Numbered from the stretch's first letter, positions 42,764 through 52,454 are shown. The stretch: 64,000 nucleotides of DNA from Flavobacterium sp. 90 (GCF_004339525.1 NZ_SMGE01000001.1:3968001-4032000), one strand, 5' to 3'. Program-made: numbers and translations. The notes: a model not told the origin generated them from the sequence alone.

Positions 42764-44686
42764 ATGAATGAAATTACTTCTTACTGGTGGATAATTCTAA
42801 TCTTATTCTCCATTATTTTTTACAAATTTATATTACGTGTTTTCTTCGGAATGGTAATGGTTCCAGAGGATAAAATTGGTTTGGTGACCAAAAAATTCGT
42901 TTTGTTTGGTGCAGACAAGTCTCTTCCTGATGGTCGTATCATTGCTACAAAAGGAGAAGCTGGTTATCAGGCAAAAACACTTGCTCCAGGTTTATATTGG
43001 GGAATGTGGATCTGGCAATATTCAATTGATATGTCTGGATTTACGGTTATTCCGGAAGGAAAAATTGGACTTGTTTTAAGTAAAGACGGGCAGGAAATTC
43101 CAACAGGTAGAATCCTGGCTAGAAAAGTAGATAGTGATAACTTTCAGGATGCTACTTTTTTCTTAGACAACGGTGGGCAAAAAGGACGTCAGACGGCATT
43201 TATTACCACTGGTTCGTATCGTATTAATACGTTCTTATTCGAAATTGTAATTGCAGATCAAATTAAGATTTATGAGAACATGATTGGAATCGTAACGGCT
43301 CTTGATGGAGAACCAATTCCGCAAGGGCAAATTGCCGGAAAATTTGTTGAAGGTCATAATAACTTTCAGGATTTTGACAAGTTCTTGGACACTGGCGGAA
43401 ATCGTGGTTTGCAGCCTCAGGTGATGTTAGCAGGATCATATTACATTAATACGTGGGGAATACAAATCGAGCAAAACCCAATGACTGATGTGCCAATTGG
43501 ATATGTTGGTGTTGTGATTTCGTATATTGGAGAAGACGGACAAGATGTTACCGGAGACACTTTCAAACACGGAAATATTGTTTCAAAAGGACAACGTGGT
43601 GTTTGGATGGAACCACTTGGACCAGGAAAATATGCATTGAATAAATATACGACGAAGTTAGAGGCTGTCCCAACAACAAACTTGGTTCTGAACTGGGCAA
43701 ATGCGAGAAGTGAATCACATGATTTAGATAAAAATCTTTCGACAATTACGGTTCGTTCAAAAGATGGTTTCCCGTTTAATCTGGATGTGGCGCAAATCAT
43801 TCACGTTCCTGCTGCTGAAGCACCAAAAGTAATTGCGCGTTTTGGAAGCATGAACAACTTGGTTTCTCAGGTTTTAGAGCCTACAATTGGTAACTATTTT
43901 AGAAACTCGGCTCAGGATAGCGATGTTATTTCGTTCTTATCAACAAGAAAAGAACGTCAGGAATCTGCTAAAAATCATATCAAATTAGTACTTGACGAAT
44001 ACAACGTAAATGCAGTTGATACTTTGATTGGAGATATCGTTCCGCCGGATTCATTGATGAAAACGTTAACGGACAGGAAACTTGCTGAAGAAGAGCAAAA
44101 GACGTATCAAACTCAAAGAATGGCGCAAGAACAACGTCAGGGAATGGAGAAAGAAACGGCGATTGCAGATATGCAAAAAGAGATCGTTCGAGCTTCGCAA
44201 AGTGTTGAGATCGCACAACGTACTGCAGACGCAACAGTTAAGAAAGCAGAAGGAGACGCAACCAGTTTAAAACTGAATGTAAACGCTGAAGCGGAAGCTA
44301 CGAAGATGCGTGCAAATGCCGAAGCAGAAGCTACAAAAGCAAGAGCAGGAGCACAGGCAGAAGCAACAAAACTAAACGCGAGCGCAGAAGCAGAAAGAAT
44401 CTCTAAAACAGGTTTGGCTGAAGCTGAAAAAATTATGGCAATTGGTAAATCTACTGCAGAATCTTACCAACTTCAGGTTAGTGCAATGGGTGGCGATAAC
44501 TTCACCAGATATAAAGTAACTGAAGAAATTGGTAAAGGAAATATCAAAGTAATTCCAGATGTTTTAATTTCCGGAAATGGCGGTTCTGATGGATCAATTA
44601 GCGGTCTGTTAGGTTTGAAACTAATGGAAATGATGGATACTAAAGATTCGAAAGATTCAAAAGATGTTAAGAATCCTAAGAAATAA
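42764..44686 (+). CDS. SPFH/flotillin-like membrane protein with duplicated N-terminal modules
   Basis: The 640-residue protein starts with a transmembrane helix. Two tandem modules of about 85 residues follow (residues about 97-180 and 170-245). Each carries a LIGxV-type beta strand, FQDATFFLDNGGQKGRQ or FQDFDKFLDTGGNRGLQ, and a TGSYRIN/AGSYYIN end. The SPFH region comes next, then a long Ala/Glu-rich coiled coil (AEAEATKMRANAEAEATKAR) typical of flotillins. It may organise the inner membrane. The YfcE-like gene follows 280 bases later. Confidence 0.88.
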   Translation: MNEITSYWWIILILFSIIFYKFILRVFFGMVMVPEDKIGLVTKKFVLFGADKSLPDGRIIATKGEAGYQAKTLAPGLYWGMWIWQYSIDMSGFTVIPEGKIGLVLSKDGQEIPTGRILARKVDSDNFQDATFFLDNGGQKGRQTAFITTGSYRINTFLFEIVIADQIKIYENMIGIVTALDGEPIPQGQIAGKFVEGHNNFQDFDKFLDTGGNRGLQPQVMLAGSYYINTWGIQIEQNPMTDVPIGYVGVVISYIGEDGQDVTGDTFKHGNIVSKGQRGVWMEPLGPGKYALNKYTTKLEAVPTTNLVLNWANARSESHDLDKNLSTITVRSKDGFPFNLDVAQIIHVPAAEAPKVIARFGSMNNLVSQVLEPTIGNYFRNSAQDSDVISFLSTRKERQESAKNHIKLVLDEYNVNAVDTLIGDIVPPDSLMKTLTDRKLAEEEQKTYQTQRMAQEQRQGMEKETAIADMQKEIVRASQSVEIAQRTADATVKKAEGDATSLKLNVNAEAEATKMRANAEAEATKARAGAQAEATKLNASAEAERISKTGLAEAEKIMAIGKSTAESYQLQVSAMGGDNFTRYKVTEEIGKGNIKVIPDVLISGNGGSDGSISGLLGLKLMEMMDTKDSKDSKDVKNPKK

Positions 44687-44709
44687 TAATTATCAGCTTA
44701 ATGAGATTT

Positions 44710-44797
44710 CCTAACAGGTCTCCAAGACCTGTTAGGTATGAATTTTAGATAAGGGATAAATAATAAAATACCTAACTGGTTTTTAAAACCTGTTAGG
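44710..44797. repeat. Two CCTAACAGGTxxxACCTGTTAGG hairpins
   Basis: CCTAACAGGTCT (44710-44721) pairs with AGACCTGTTAGG (44725-44736). A second hairpin, CCTAACTGGTTTTTAAAACC with TGTTAGG, is at 44771-44797. They follow the SPFH stop codon and may act in mRNA 3' processing or termination. Confidence 0.8.
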
Positions 44798-44801
44798 ATC
44801 T

Positions 44802-44836
44802 AAATCCGATTTGCATAAGCGAATCGGATTTTTTTA
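44802..44836. terminator. Terminator after the SPFH gene (related to the shared family)
   Basis: AAATCCGATTT and GAATCGGATTT pair around GCATAAGC and are followed by T7. The stem bases match the shared terminator (AAATCCGA/TCGGATTT), but the loop differs and the T-run is on the plus strand, suited to the SPFH gene. Confidence 0.8.
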
Positions 44837-44966
44837 TGTTGAAAAATAAAGAAAACATTACCAAAGACGCACTGCTGTGCACCTCTACAGAAAAAACCTT
44901 TGTACCTTTGTGGCTGTAAAAAAATAACCTCAGAACCTTAGTAACTTAGAATCTCAGCCTCTTATA

Positions 44967-45461
44967 ATGAAAAAAATCCTCCTACTTTCCGATACTCACA
45001 GTCATATTGATGATACTATTTTAAAATATGTAAATCAGGCTGATGAGGTTTGGCATGCGGGAGATATTGGTGATTTGAATGTTACAGATACAATAAAAAA
45101 GCTAAAGCCTTTACGTTGTGTGTATGGGAATATCGATGATGCAAAGGCAAGATTAGAATTTCCATTGCATAACAGGTTTTTATGCGAGAATGTTTCTGTG
45201 TGGATAACTCATATTTGTGGATATCCTGGAAAATATAATCCGGCTATTAGAGAGGAAATGGCATTGAATCCGCCTAAATTATTTATTTGCGGGCATTCAC
45301 ATATCTTAAAAGTAATATTCGATAAAAAGAATAATTTGTTGCACATGAATCCAGGTGCAGCAGGAAAAAGTGGTTTTCATCAAGTTCGTACAATGCTTCG
45401 ATTTGTAATCGATGATGATAAAATTAAAGACCTTGAAATTATTGAAATCGGAAAGAAGTAA
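44967..45461 (+). CDS. YfcE/MJ0936-type metallophosphoesterase
   Basis: The 164-residue protein has the calcineurin-like metal motifs: LLSDTHSHID, HAGDIGD, VYGNIDD, ICGHSHILK and HMNPGAAG. It would hydrolyse phosphodiester or phosphomonoester bonds with two metal ions. The substrate is unknown. It follows the SPFH gene on the same strand after a repeat-rich gap. Confidence 0.93.
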   Translation: MKKILLLSDTHSHIDDTILKYVNQADEVWHAGDIGDLNVTDTIKKLKPLRCVYGNIDDAKARLEFPLHNRFLCENVSVWITHICGYPGKYNPAIREEMALNPPKLFICGHSHILKVIFDKKNNLLHMNPGAAGKSGFHQVRTMLRFVIDDDKIKDLEIIEIGKK

Positions 45462-45618
45462 GATTTGATTAATGTAATACAAGTGTCGTTTTGAAGATAA
45501 ATTTTATGGAGTAAATAAATGGCTTTTATTTAGAGAAATGAAAACTAAAAGTACAGTAAAAACTCTTAAAAACGATTATGCGAAAAATATTGATTGAAAT
45601 AAAGATCTTGAGATCAAA

Positions 45619-46278
45619 TTAAGCATTAATTAAATTGTTTTTTAGCGCATATTTTACAAGGCCAATTGTGTTTCTGGTTTGTAGTTTTCTCATAATGTTT
45701 TTTCGATGCGTTTCAACAGTATTGGTACTGATGAAAAGATACTCGCCAATTTCCTTTCCGCTGTATTCAAGTGAAATCAAAGTAATGATTTCTATTTCTC
45801 TTCTGCTTAAAGTATGACTTTCAGTATGTACTTTTTTATTTAAATCTGGATTGTTTTGTGTGAAGCTGTTAAATATTTTTTCTCTTACGGCATTACAAAA
45901 ATAGTCCTGTCCTTGATGAACGGCTTTAATCGCTTCGATGATATTTTTGCCTGCACATTTTTTTGTGAGATAACCATTAACGCCTAACTTTATGGCTTCT
46001 TTTATACTTTTTAGATCATCATAACTGGACAGAATAATTACTTTGCAAGGAACACCGTTTTGATTAAGCTCTTTTAAAACTTCAAAAACATCTTTTTTGG
46101 GCATGTTTATATCCATAACCAAAATATTGGCATTGTTTTGTACAACATCTTCATAAATAGTTGAGCTATCACTAGAGCTGCCTACTACCTCAAAATTTTC
46201 GATTGTACCTAATAAGTTGGTCAGGCTATCAATGAGTATTTGTTGATCGTCAGCAAGATGTATTCTTATTTTGTTCAT
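45619..46278 (-). CDS. NarL/FixJ-type response regulator
   Basis: The 219-residue protein has a receiver domain (HLADDQQILIDSLTN with the acidic pair, LVMDINMPKKDVF with the phosphoryl-accepting aspartate and KVIILSSYDDLKSIKEAIKL). A LuxR-type helix-turn-helix follows (LSRREIEIITLISLEYSGKE with STNTVETHRKNIMRKLQ). No kinase is adjacent, so it is an orphan here. A TAAATTTG box lies upstream of the start. Confidence 0.95.
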   Translation of the reverse strand: MNKIRIHLADDQQILIDSLTNLLGTIENFEVVGSSSDSSTIYEDVVQNNANILVMDINMPKKDVFEVLKELNQNGVPCKVIILSSYDDLKSIKEAIKLGVNGYLTKKCAGKNIIEAIKAVHQGQDYFCNAVREKIFNSFTQNNPDLNKKVHTESHTLSRREIEIITLISLEYSGKEIGEYLFISTNTVETHRKNIMRKLQTRNTIGLVKYALKNNLINA

Positions 46279-46303
46279 CGTTATTGTTTCTTGGGATTTT
46301 AAA

Positions 46304-46311
46304 CAAATTTA
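46304..46311 (-). promoter_or_regulatory. Candidate -7 promoter element
   Basis: The complement reads TAAATTTG (TAnnTTTG), 26 bases upstream of the response regulator start at 46278. The -33 element is not clear. Confidence 0.45.
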
Positions 46312-46385
46312 TAGAGTAACGATTGCTGGCTATGACCTTTATAAGGTTAATTTGTATCATAATAAGTTATAAAAACAGGGCACAA

Positions 46386-46413
46386 AAAAACCCGAATATA
46401 AAATTCGGGTTTT
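46386..46413 (-). terminator. Terminator of the DUF4293 gene
   Basis: AAAACCCGAAT and ATTCGGGTTTT form the stem around TATAAA. On the minus strand T-rich sequence follows, directly after the DUF4293 gene stop at 46443. Confidence 0.8.
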
Positions 46414-46442
46414 CTTCGCACAAAAAAATTAAGTTTATAGGT

Positions 46443-46850
46443 TTACCTCAAACGATCTACAGATTTTACAAGATCTTCATCCTTTTTGATGGCTTTATTA
46501 GCTAAAACTAATAACACGATAGCAACAATAGGTAGAAACATCCCAATACCTTTCTCTGAAACAACAGTTTCTCCAGATAAATTTAGAGATCGATATACAA
46601 ATAATCCTAATAAAATTAAATTTAATATTATGTTCAGTCTGTTCATCACAAACTGATTTTGTCTTTTCTTATATGAAATAATACTAACAATAGTAAGCAT
46701 TGTACTTAGACCTAATAAAATGGTATAAAATTGGTCCTGCATAAAATAAAATGGTTTACCGTTTAATGTCCAAAGCGGAATAAAAAACAATAACACCGCT
46801 GTAATTATAAAGGTAAGAATTAAATATACGGTCTGAATTCTTTGTATCAT
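46443..46850 (-). CDS. DUF4293 membrane protein
   Basis: The 135-residue protein starts MIQRIQTVYLILTFIITAVL, the DUF4293 signature, and has four transmembrane helices, ending with a charged KDEDLVKSVDRLR tail. It is divergent from rho, 183 bases away, an arrangement I believe common in flavobacteria. Function is unknown. Confidence 0.92.
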   Translation of the reverse strand: MIQRIQTVYLILTFIITAVLLFFIPLWTLNGKPFYFMQDQFYTILLGLSTMLTIVSIISYKKRQNQFVMNRLNIILNLILLGLFVYRSLNLSGETVVSEKGIGMFLPIVAIVLLVLANKAIKKDEDLVKSVDRLR

Positions 46851-46867
46851 GATCTAAAATTGTTTTA

Positions 46868-46875
46868 CAAAAATA
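46868..46875 (-). promoter_or_regulatory. Candidate -7 promoter element
   Basis: The complement reads TATTTTTG (TAnnTTTG), 18 bases upstream of the DUF4293 start at 46850. Its -33 partner is unclear. Confidence 0.45.
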
Positions 46876-47033
46876 TATTTTCTTTTTTTAAAATACTATT
46901 GTATGATTAAATTTTATTCGTATTATTGCATCATAATACCGTAAGCACTTCATACTGCGGGCAATTGAAAAAAAATATCTACCTATTCTTTTTACAGTAT
47001 TTCCTTTAAAATAATTAAATTCATAGAACATTC

Positions 47034-48932
47034 ATGTTTGATATTTCTGCATTAAAAGAAATGAAGCTTTCTGAGCTTCAAGAAATAGCTAAGTTAGCTA
47101 AAACTATAAAGTTTAATGGCGTTAAAAAAGAGACTTTAATAAGTCAGATTTTAGCACATCAGGAATCGACTGTAGAGCCGCCAGTTAATGCTGTGGCCGA
47201 AAAAGTGGAAGATGACAAACCAAAAAGAGCAAGAATAGTTCCTGCAAAGAAAACTCCTATTGCTAAAGATGCTCCTGTTCTTGAATTTGATAAGGTAGAA
47301 GAAGCTCCGGAAAAAGTAAAAACTCCTGCGATTTCAAAAGCAACTCCAAAAGCGCAACAAGCTCCAAAAGTAGCAGAAATACAAAAAGAAGAAATACAAA
47401 AAGAGGAAGTTGCAACGGAAGCACCGGAAGCTTCTGAAAATAAAGAAATACAAAAAAAAGGACCAAAAATTGTAAAGTTTAATAAATCAGCTTACGAGAA
47501 AAAGGTTGCCTTGCAAAAAGAAAAAGAAGCTACGAAAGAAGTAGGTTCTGAAGAGGTTGGAGAAACAGCTCTTGAAGCTCAAGTTACTACAGAAGAAAAA
47601 AAGGAAATCATAGAAAAAACAGAAGTTACTGCTCCTGTAAAAAAGATAAATCCTAACCAGAATAAAAATCAGAATCCGAACCAAAATCCAAATTCAAATC
47701 AAAACCCGAATCAGAATCCAAATCAAAACGGGAATGGAAACGGAAACGGAAATAATGGGAATCAAAACCCAAATCATAAAAATAAAAAGAATAATTTCAG
47801 AGATTCAGATTTTGAATTCGACGGAATTATAGAAAGTGAAGGTGTTCTTGAAATGATGCCTGACGGATACGGATTCTTACGTTCATCAGATTATAATTAT
47901 TTAGCTTCTCCGGACGATATTTATTTATCAACTTCGCAAATTAGATTATTCGGTCTTAAAACCGGAGATACCGTAAAAGGAGTAGTTCGCCCTCCTAAAG
48001 AAGGTGAGAAATTTTTTCCTTTAGTTCGTGTACTTAAAATCAATGGTCACGATCCGCAAGTTGTTCGCGATAGAGTTTCTTTTGAGCACTTGACACCAGT
48101 TTTTCCTTCTGAAAAATTCAAATTAGCCGAAAAAGGCAGTTCGGTTTCAACTCGTATTATCGATTTATTCTCTCCAATTGGAAAAGGACAACGTGGTATG
48201 ATTGTCGCTCAGCCTAAAACAGGTAAAACAATGTTGCTAAAAGACATTGCTAATGCAATTGCAGCAAATCACCCTGAAGTTTATCTTATTGTTCTTTTGA
48301 TCGATGAGCGTCCTGAAGAGGTTACAGATATGCAACGCAGCGTTCGTGGTGAAGTTATTGCTTCTACTTTTGACCGTGAACCACAAGAACACGTGAAAAT
48401 TGCCAATATCGTTCTTGAAAAAGCAAAACGTTTGGTAGAATGTGGTCATGATGTTGTAATCTTATTAGATTCGATTACACGTTTAGCAAGAGCTTATAAT
48501 ACCGTTCAGCCTGCATCAGGAAAAGTATTAAGTGGAGGTGTTGATGCAAATGCATTGCAAAAACCAAAACGTTTCTTTGGAGCTGCTAGAAATGTAGAAA
48601 ATGGTGGTTCATTGAGTATCATCGCAACTGCATTGACTGAAACAGGTTCTAAAATGGATGAGGTTATCTTTGAAGAATTTAAAGGTACAGGTAACATGGA
48701 GCTTCAATTGGATCGTAAAATTGCCAACAAACGTATTTTCCCTGCAATCGATCTTACTTCGTCAAGTACACGTCGTGATGATTTATTATTAGACGAGAAA
48801 ACTTTACAAAGAATGTGGATTATGCGTAAATATCTATCAGACATGAATCCAGTAGAATCTATGGATTTTGTAAACGATCGTTTCAAGAAAACAAGAAATA
48901 ACGAAGAGTTCTTGATCTCTATGAATGACTAA
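47034..48932 (+). CDS. rho: Transcription termination factor Rho with long Asn-rich insertion
   Basis: The 632-residue protein is the ATP-dependent RNA helicase that ends transcription. An N-terminal Rho-N domain (residues about 1-45) is followed by a Lys/Glu/Ala-rich segment. An Asn/Pro/Gly-rich stretch follows at about 203-250, with many NQNPN units. The RNA-binding fold starts near 262 ([20 protein letters not shown]). The ATPase carries [20 protein letters not shown] and [15 protein letters not shown]. Family Rho proteins in most phyla are near 420 residues; the insertion is characteristic of Bacteroidota. Confidence 0.97.
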   Translation: MFDISALKEMKLSELQEIAKLAKTIKFNGVKKETLISQILAHQESTVEPPVNAVAEKVEDDKPKRARIVPAKKTPIAKDAPVLEFDKVEEAPEKVKTPAISKATPKAQQAPKVAEIQKEEIQKEEVATEAPEASENKEIQKKGPKIVKFNKSAYEKKVALQKEKEATKEVGSEEVGETALEAQVTTEEKKEIIEKTEVTAPVKKINPNQNKNQNPNQNPNSNQNPNQNPNQNGNGNGNGNNGNQNPNHKNKKNNFRDSDFEFDGIIESEGVLEMMPDGYGFLRSSDYNYLASPDDIYLSTSQIRLFGLKTGDTVKGVVRPPKEGEKFFPLVRVLKINGHDPQVVRDRVSFEHLTPVFPSEKFKLAEKGSSVSTRIIDLFSPIGKGQRGMIVAQPKTGKTMLLKDIANAIAANHPEVYLIVLLIDERPEEVTDMQRSVRGEVIASTFDREPQEHVKIANIVLEKAKRLVECGHDVVILLDSITRLARAYNTVQPASGKVLSGGVDANALQKPKRFFGAARNVENGGSLSIIATALTETGSKMDEVIFEEFKGTGNMELQLDRKIANKRIFPAIDLTSSSTRRDDLLLDEKTLQRMWIMRKYLSDMNPVESMDFVNDRFKKTRNNEEFLISMND

Positions 48933-48996
48933 GAAAAGGTTCTAAGTTACAAAGGTGCTGAGGTTCTAAGGTTTTTCTTTTGGAATCTGTAAATAT

Positions 48997-49032
48997 AAAA
49001 AAGGGATGAGTTTTAAAACTCATCCCTTTTTT
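48997..49032 (+). terminator. Terminator of rho
   Basis: AAAAAAGGGATGAGTTTT and AAAACTCATCCCTTTTTT form a 16-18 bp stem with almost no loop. The T-run follows on the plus strand, 65 bases after the rho stop. Confidence 0.88.
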
Positions 49033-49074
49033 GTTTTGTCGGCCCAATCTTTGTAATTTCTGTATTATGTTTAA

Positions 49075-49150
49075 CATAGCCCGAGGTTTTAACCTTGGGG
49101 CACGCATTGTGAATCCATTATTGTTCCCAAGGTTGAAACCTCGGGCTATG
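49075..49150. repeat. 25-bp-arm inverted repeat
   Basis: Arms 49075-49099 (containing AGCCCGAGGTTTTAACCTTG) and 49126-49150 are complementary at all but one position. They lie between the convergent rho and M28 peptidase genes. The same region carries AACCTTTG-type repeats. Confidence 0.85.
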
Positions 49151-49277
49151 GTTGAAATGTGAAAAGGATAAAATTTGTAGACTTTAGTCTAAAGTAAAAA
49201 AACTTAGAACCTCAGTATCTTAGAACCTCAGTTCCTAAAAAAAACCTTTGCACCTTTGTCCCTCAAAACCTTTGCAC

Positions 49278-50294
49278 CTATTTTTTATCAACTACAGGTC
49301 TATTTTCTCTATTTGCTAAATCCCAGGCAACAACAAATGCCAGTTGTGTTCTTTTAGTTAAAGCATCGTACTCGATTTTTTCAGGTTCATCGCCTTTTCC
49401 GTGGTAATCTTCGTGAACTCCGTTAAAGAAGAAAACAGCCGGTATGCCATGTTTTGCGAAGTTATAGTGGTCAGAACGCTCGTAAAAATGATTTGGATCT
49501 TTAGGATCATTAAATTTAAAATCTAAATCTATTTTAGTGTATTTATCGTTTTGAGCTACAACAGCATTGTGTAAATCTGTAGATAATCTGTCAGCACCAA
49601 TAACGTAGACATAGTTATTTGTTTTTGCATGTTCCACATCGCGACGACCAATCATATCAATATTGATATCCGTGATAGTATTTGCAATTGGGAATAATGG
49701 ATTTTCAGAATAGTAACGAGATCCGTGTAATCCGTGTTCTTCTCCAGTTACGTGAAGGAACAAAATAGAACGTTTTGGACCATGGCCTTGTTTTTTTGCT
49801 TTTGCAAAAGCTTTAGCGATTTCCATAACCGCAACAGTTCCGGAACCATCATCATCGGCACCATTATAAACTTCGCCATTTTTTATTCCTACGTGATCGT
49901 AATGTGCTGAAATAACTAATACTTCATCCGGTTTTTCAGAACCTTCTATATAAGCCCAGATATTCTCAGAATCCGGTAGGTTTTCATTACGTTTTGCATT
50001 TAAGAAAGCCGCAGGAATATGTTGGTAATAATCTGTTGCTCCTTTTGGAAACGAAACTCCATTTTTTTTGTATTGTTCGATCATATACAAACCTGCCTTT
50101 TTCTGACCTTTTGATCCGGTTTCGCGACCTTCCATTTCGTCAGATGCGACAACATAAAGCATTTTTTTTAGATCTTTCTCTGTGATGACTTTTATGTATT
50201 TAGTCGGATCTGAGTTATCTTTAGAAGCAACAGTCTGCATGTTTTTACAAGAAAACGCTGAAGCAACTAATAATAGAACTACAATTTTTTTCAT
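49278..50294 (-). CDS. M28-family zinc aminopeptidase, lipoprotein
   Basis: The 338-residue protein has a lipoprotein signal (AFSC, C16). Metal ligands of the M28 fold are visible in ISAHYDHVG, YNGADDDGSG, TGEEHGLHGS (with the catalytic EE), DINIDMIGRRD and YERSDHYNFAKHGIP. It would release N-terminal amino acids from peptides in the periplasm or at the cell surface. Its start codon is nine bases from the stop of the DUF3667 gene, so they form an operon. Confidence 0.95.
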   Translation of the reverse strand: MKKIVVLLLVASAFSCKNMQTVASKDNSDPTKYIKVITEKDLKKMLYVVASDEMEGRETGSKGQKKAGLYMIEQYKKNGVSFPKGATDYYQHIPAAFLNAKRNENLPDSENIWAYIEGSEKPDEVLVISAHYDHVGIKNGEVYNGADDDGSGTVAVMEIAKAFAKAKKQGHGPKRSILFLHVTGEEHGLHGSRYYSENPLFPIANTITDINIDMIGRRDVEHAKTNNYVYVIGADRLSTDLHNAVVAQNDKYTKIDLDFKFNDPKDPNHFYERSDHYNFAKHGIPAVFFFNGVHEDYHGKGDEPEKIEYDALTKRTQLAFVVAWDLANRENRPVVDKK

Positions 50295-50302
50295 TAGATT
50301 AG

Positions 50303-51313
50303 TTAGTGTAAGTTGATAAATATATATAGCATATAAAAAACTAGTAAAAATAGGATAAAAAAGAAGTTTATAAAAAATAAGATAAAACTTTTAATAAATG
50401 AAACTATTCTGGTTTCGCCATAAAAACGATGATGCGCCGGATAAAAATAATAACACATCCAAAGAATACCTACAAAATTAATAATATTAGCTACCACCGT
50501 AAGTGGACTGTCTTCTCCAAATAGACCAATTACTTTGTTGACAATAAATAAGATGAGAAATATTAAAAGTAAAAAGGAGAAATAATGCAAGGTGAAAATA
50601 CCGTGATCAAAATAGTACCATTTCTTTTTGTTATGAAAAATCCATAAAAAGAAAGCAAAGAAAGGCATTATAATGAATAGAATTTTTGGAATATTGTGAA
50701 TGAAAGATTCTATGAATTTTTCAATAATTTCCTTTTTTGTATTATGTTCAGTGACATGTACAGCTTTTTCATAAGTCCAATAGGCAAAATCAGAAAGTTT
50801 TTCGCTCTCTTTTCCATACTTTTGAATAGAATCGATTTCTTTCATCGATCTTAAATTAAAGTACTTTTTATCGAGTTGTTTCATCGTTTTGTCCTGCAAA
50901 TAGTTTTTACCGCCGTGTTTTTCGGTTTTTTCTTTGCTGGGTTTTTCAAAATTAGAACTGATTTCTTCCTGACTTTTGTTAAGATTCTCACTTACTTGAT
51001 TCGGAAATAAAGCAATTAAAAGAAAAGTAATAAAACTTATAAAAATATACAGACGAACAGGAGCAAGGTAAGACAATCGTTTTCCTGAAAGATATTCTTT
51101 TGTTAATGTCGAAGGTTTGAAAAGTAGGTTTTTAATCGTTTTCCAAAATGCATTCTCATAATGCGTTAAATCTTCAAAGAAATGGATAAACAAATGATGG
51201 AATGTTTTTCTGCTATCAGTGTTTTCCTGTCCGCAATTTGGACAAAATTTTTGTTCAACAACATGTCTGCAATTTAAGCAGGTTTTGTCTTTTCTAATCG
51301 GACTGTGTGACAT
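50303..51313 (-). CDS. DUF3667 membrane protein with zinc ribbon
   Basis: The 336-residue protein has an N-terminal zinc ribbon (CLNCRHVVEQKFCPNCGQE with CxxC and CxxC pairs). An HxxxHFFEDLTHYENAFWK segment follows, and TLTKEYLSGKRLSYLAPVRL precedes the membrane helices. The pattern is that of DUF3667. The C-terminal half has four transmembrane segments. It precedes the M28 peptidase gene. Confidence 0.93.
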   Translation of the reverse strand: MSHSPIRKDKTCLNCRHVVEQKFCPNCGQENTDSRKTFHHLFIHFFEDLTHYENAFWKTIKNLLFKPSTLTKEYLSGKRLSYLAPVRLYIFISFITFLLIALFPNQVSENLNKSQEEISSNFEKPSKEKTEKHGGKNYLQDKTMKQLDKKYFNLRSMKEIDSIQKYGKESEKLSDFAYWTYEKAVHVTEHNTKKEIIEKFIESFIHNIPKILFIIMPFFAFFLWIFHNKKKWYYFDHGIFTLHYFSFLLLIFLILFIVNKVIGLFGEDSPLTVVANIINFVGILWMCYYFYPAHHRFYGETRIVSFIKSFILFFINFFFILFLLVFYMLYIFINLH

Positions 51314-51401
51314 TGGTTATTTTAGTTGGTTTAATTTTGGTTGTTATTTTTGCTTTTTGCCCACGGATTTTAGGGATTAAACGGATTTTCGCTGTTTTTT
51401 T

Positions 51402-51565
51402 ACCACGAATTATCGCGAATTAATTTTATTAAATATCAGTGTAAATCTGTTTAAATCCGCGTTATCTGCGTGCCATTTTTTTTGCCACGAATTACACAAA
51501 TTTTCACGAATTAATTTTATTAAAATATCAGCGTAAATCTGTTTGATCCGTGTCATCCGTGTGCT
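51402..51565. repeat. Direct duplicate of a 'CCACGAATT...TGCGTGCCA' element
   Basis: Two imperfect copies (about 51402-51475 and 51485-51565) share ATTAATTTTATTAAA, TATCAG, GTAAATCTGTTT and a final GTGCCA/GTGCTA. They are related to the CACGAATT family at 7191-7280 and 12992-13088. The second copy lies beside the dienelactone hydrolase stop. Confidence 0.8.
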
Positions 51566-51575
51566 ATTGCTATTT

Positions 51576-52349
51576 CTATTTTTTCAAAACTTCATTTAGG
51601 AAAAGCTGTAAATGTTCAAAAGATCTTTTTGCTGCAACAGCGTTATAAGCAGCGCCTTTTGAATTATCGTTTCCGGCTTCAGGATTTGTAAAAGAGTGAA
51701 CTGCATTTGCATAATAAATCATTTGCCAATCCGCTTTTGAGTCACGCATTTCTTGTTGGAAAGCTGTAATTTCTGCCGAAGATTCAAACGGATCATCGGC
51801 ACCGTGACAAACTAAAACTTTGGCAGTTATTGGTTCTACTTGGCGACTTGCATCTCTGGCTAAACTACCATGAAATGAAACAACGCCTTTTACATTCAAA
51901 TGTCCGCGGGCAGCTTCAAGAACTCCGGTTCCTCCAAAACAATATCCAATAGCAACAATATTATCTGCATTAGCACCGGATTTTACTAATTCCTGCAACG
52001 CTGCATTGATTCTTTTTTGATAAACCGTAAAATTGGTTTTATAATATCCCGCTTGTTTTCCAGCTTCTGAAGTGTTTTTTGGATAATTTCCTTCACCATA
52101 AATATCAGCGATGAAAACACTGTAGCCAAGTTTAGATAACTCTGCTGCAATATCTTTTGAGGCTTTATCGATTCCTAGCCATGCTGGTATAAGAAGAATA
52201 CCGGGATTATTGCTGCTTTTTTTAGCAGATTTTATATATAAACCATTTAATGCCTGAGGTCCGTCAGCATATTTTACGGGTTTTAGTTGTGCATTTATAG
52301 CATTTGAAAACAATACAGTAGCAAAAATGAGTAAAGCCGAATTTTTCAT
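51576..52349 (-). CDS. Dienelactone hydrolase family protein, exported
   Basis: I start this protein at 52349 (MKNSALLIFATVLFSNAINA), a signal peptide, rather than at 52403. The extra upstream segment overlaps a terminator hairpin and has no signal character. It is then 257 residues with an alpha/beta-hydrolase fold: the nucleophile cysteine in IGYCFGGTGVLEAARG, the aspartate in VCHGADDPF and the histidine in NAVHSFTNPEAG. Such enzymes cleave lactones or esters. It precedes the Lrp gene in reverse orientation on the same strand. Confidence 0.92.
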   Translation of the reverse strand: MKNSALLIFATVLFSNAINAQLKPVKYADGPQALNGLYIKSAKKSSNNPGILLIPAWLGIDKASKDIAAELSKLGYSVFIADIYGEGNYPKNTSEAGKQAGYYKTNFTVYQKRINAALQELVKSGANADNIVAIGYCFGGTGVLEAARGHLNVKGVVSFHGSLARDASRQVEPITAKVLVCHGADDPFESSAEITAFQQEMRDSKADWQMIYYANAVHSFTNPEAGNDNSKGAAYNAVAAKRSFEHLQLFLNEVLKK

Positions 52350-52388
52350 AATTTCACAATTTTTAACAAATATCAGAAATATTATGTT

Positions 52389-52424
52389 ACAAAAAAACCT
52401 CAAAAGCCATTTCTTCTGAGGTTT
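52389..52424 (-). terminator. Terminator of the Lrp gene
   Basis: AAAACCTCA and TGAGGTTTTT pair across AAAGCCATTTCTTC. On the minus strand this stands 31 bases after the Lrp stop at 52455, with T-rich sequence following. Confidence 0.7.
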
Positions 52425-52454
52425 TTAGGAATAAAATTCTAAATCTTATCGGAT

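Larger units (their letters stand above)
48933..49277. other. Intergenic region between convergent rho and M28 genes
   Basis: These 345 bases hold the rho terminator, the 25-bp inverted repeat and short repeats of the AACCTTTG/CCTCAG type at 48935-48975 and 49200-49275. No gene is visible. Confidence 0.75.

Noticed and set aside
52350..52403. Longer start for the dienelactone hydrolase
   Set aside because: The extension overlaps the Lrp terminator and hides the signal peptide; the start at 52349 is preferred.
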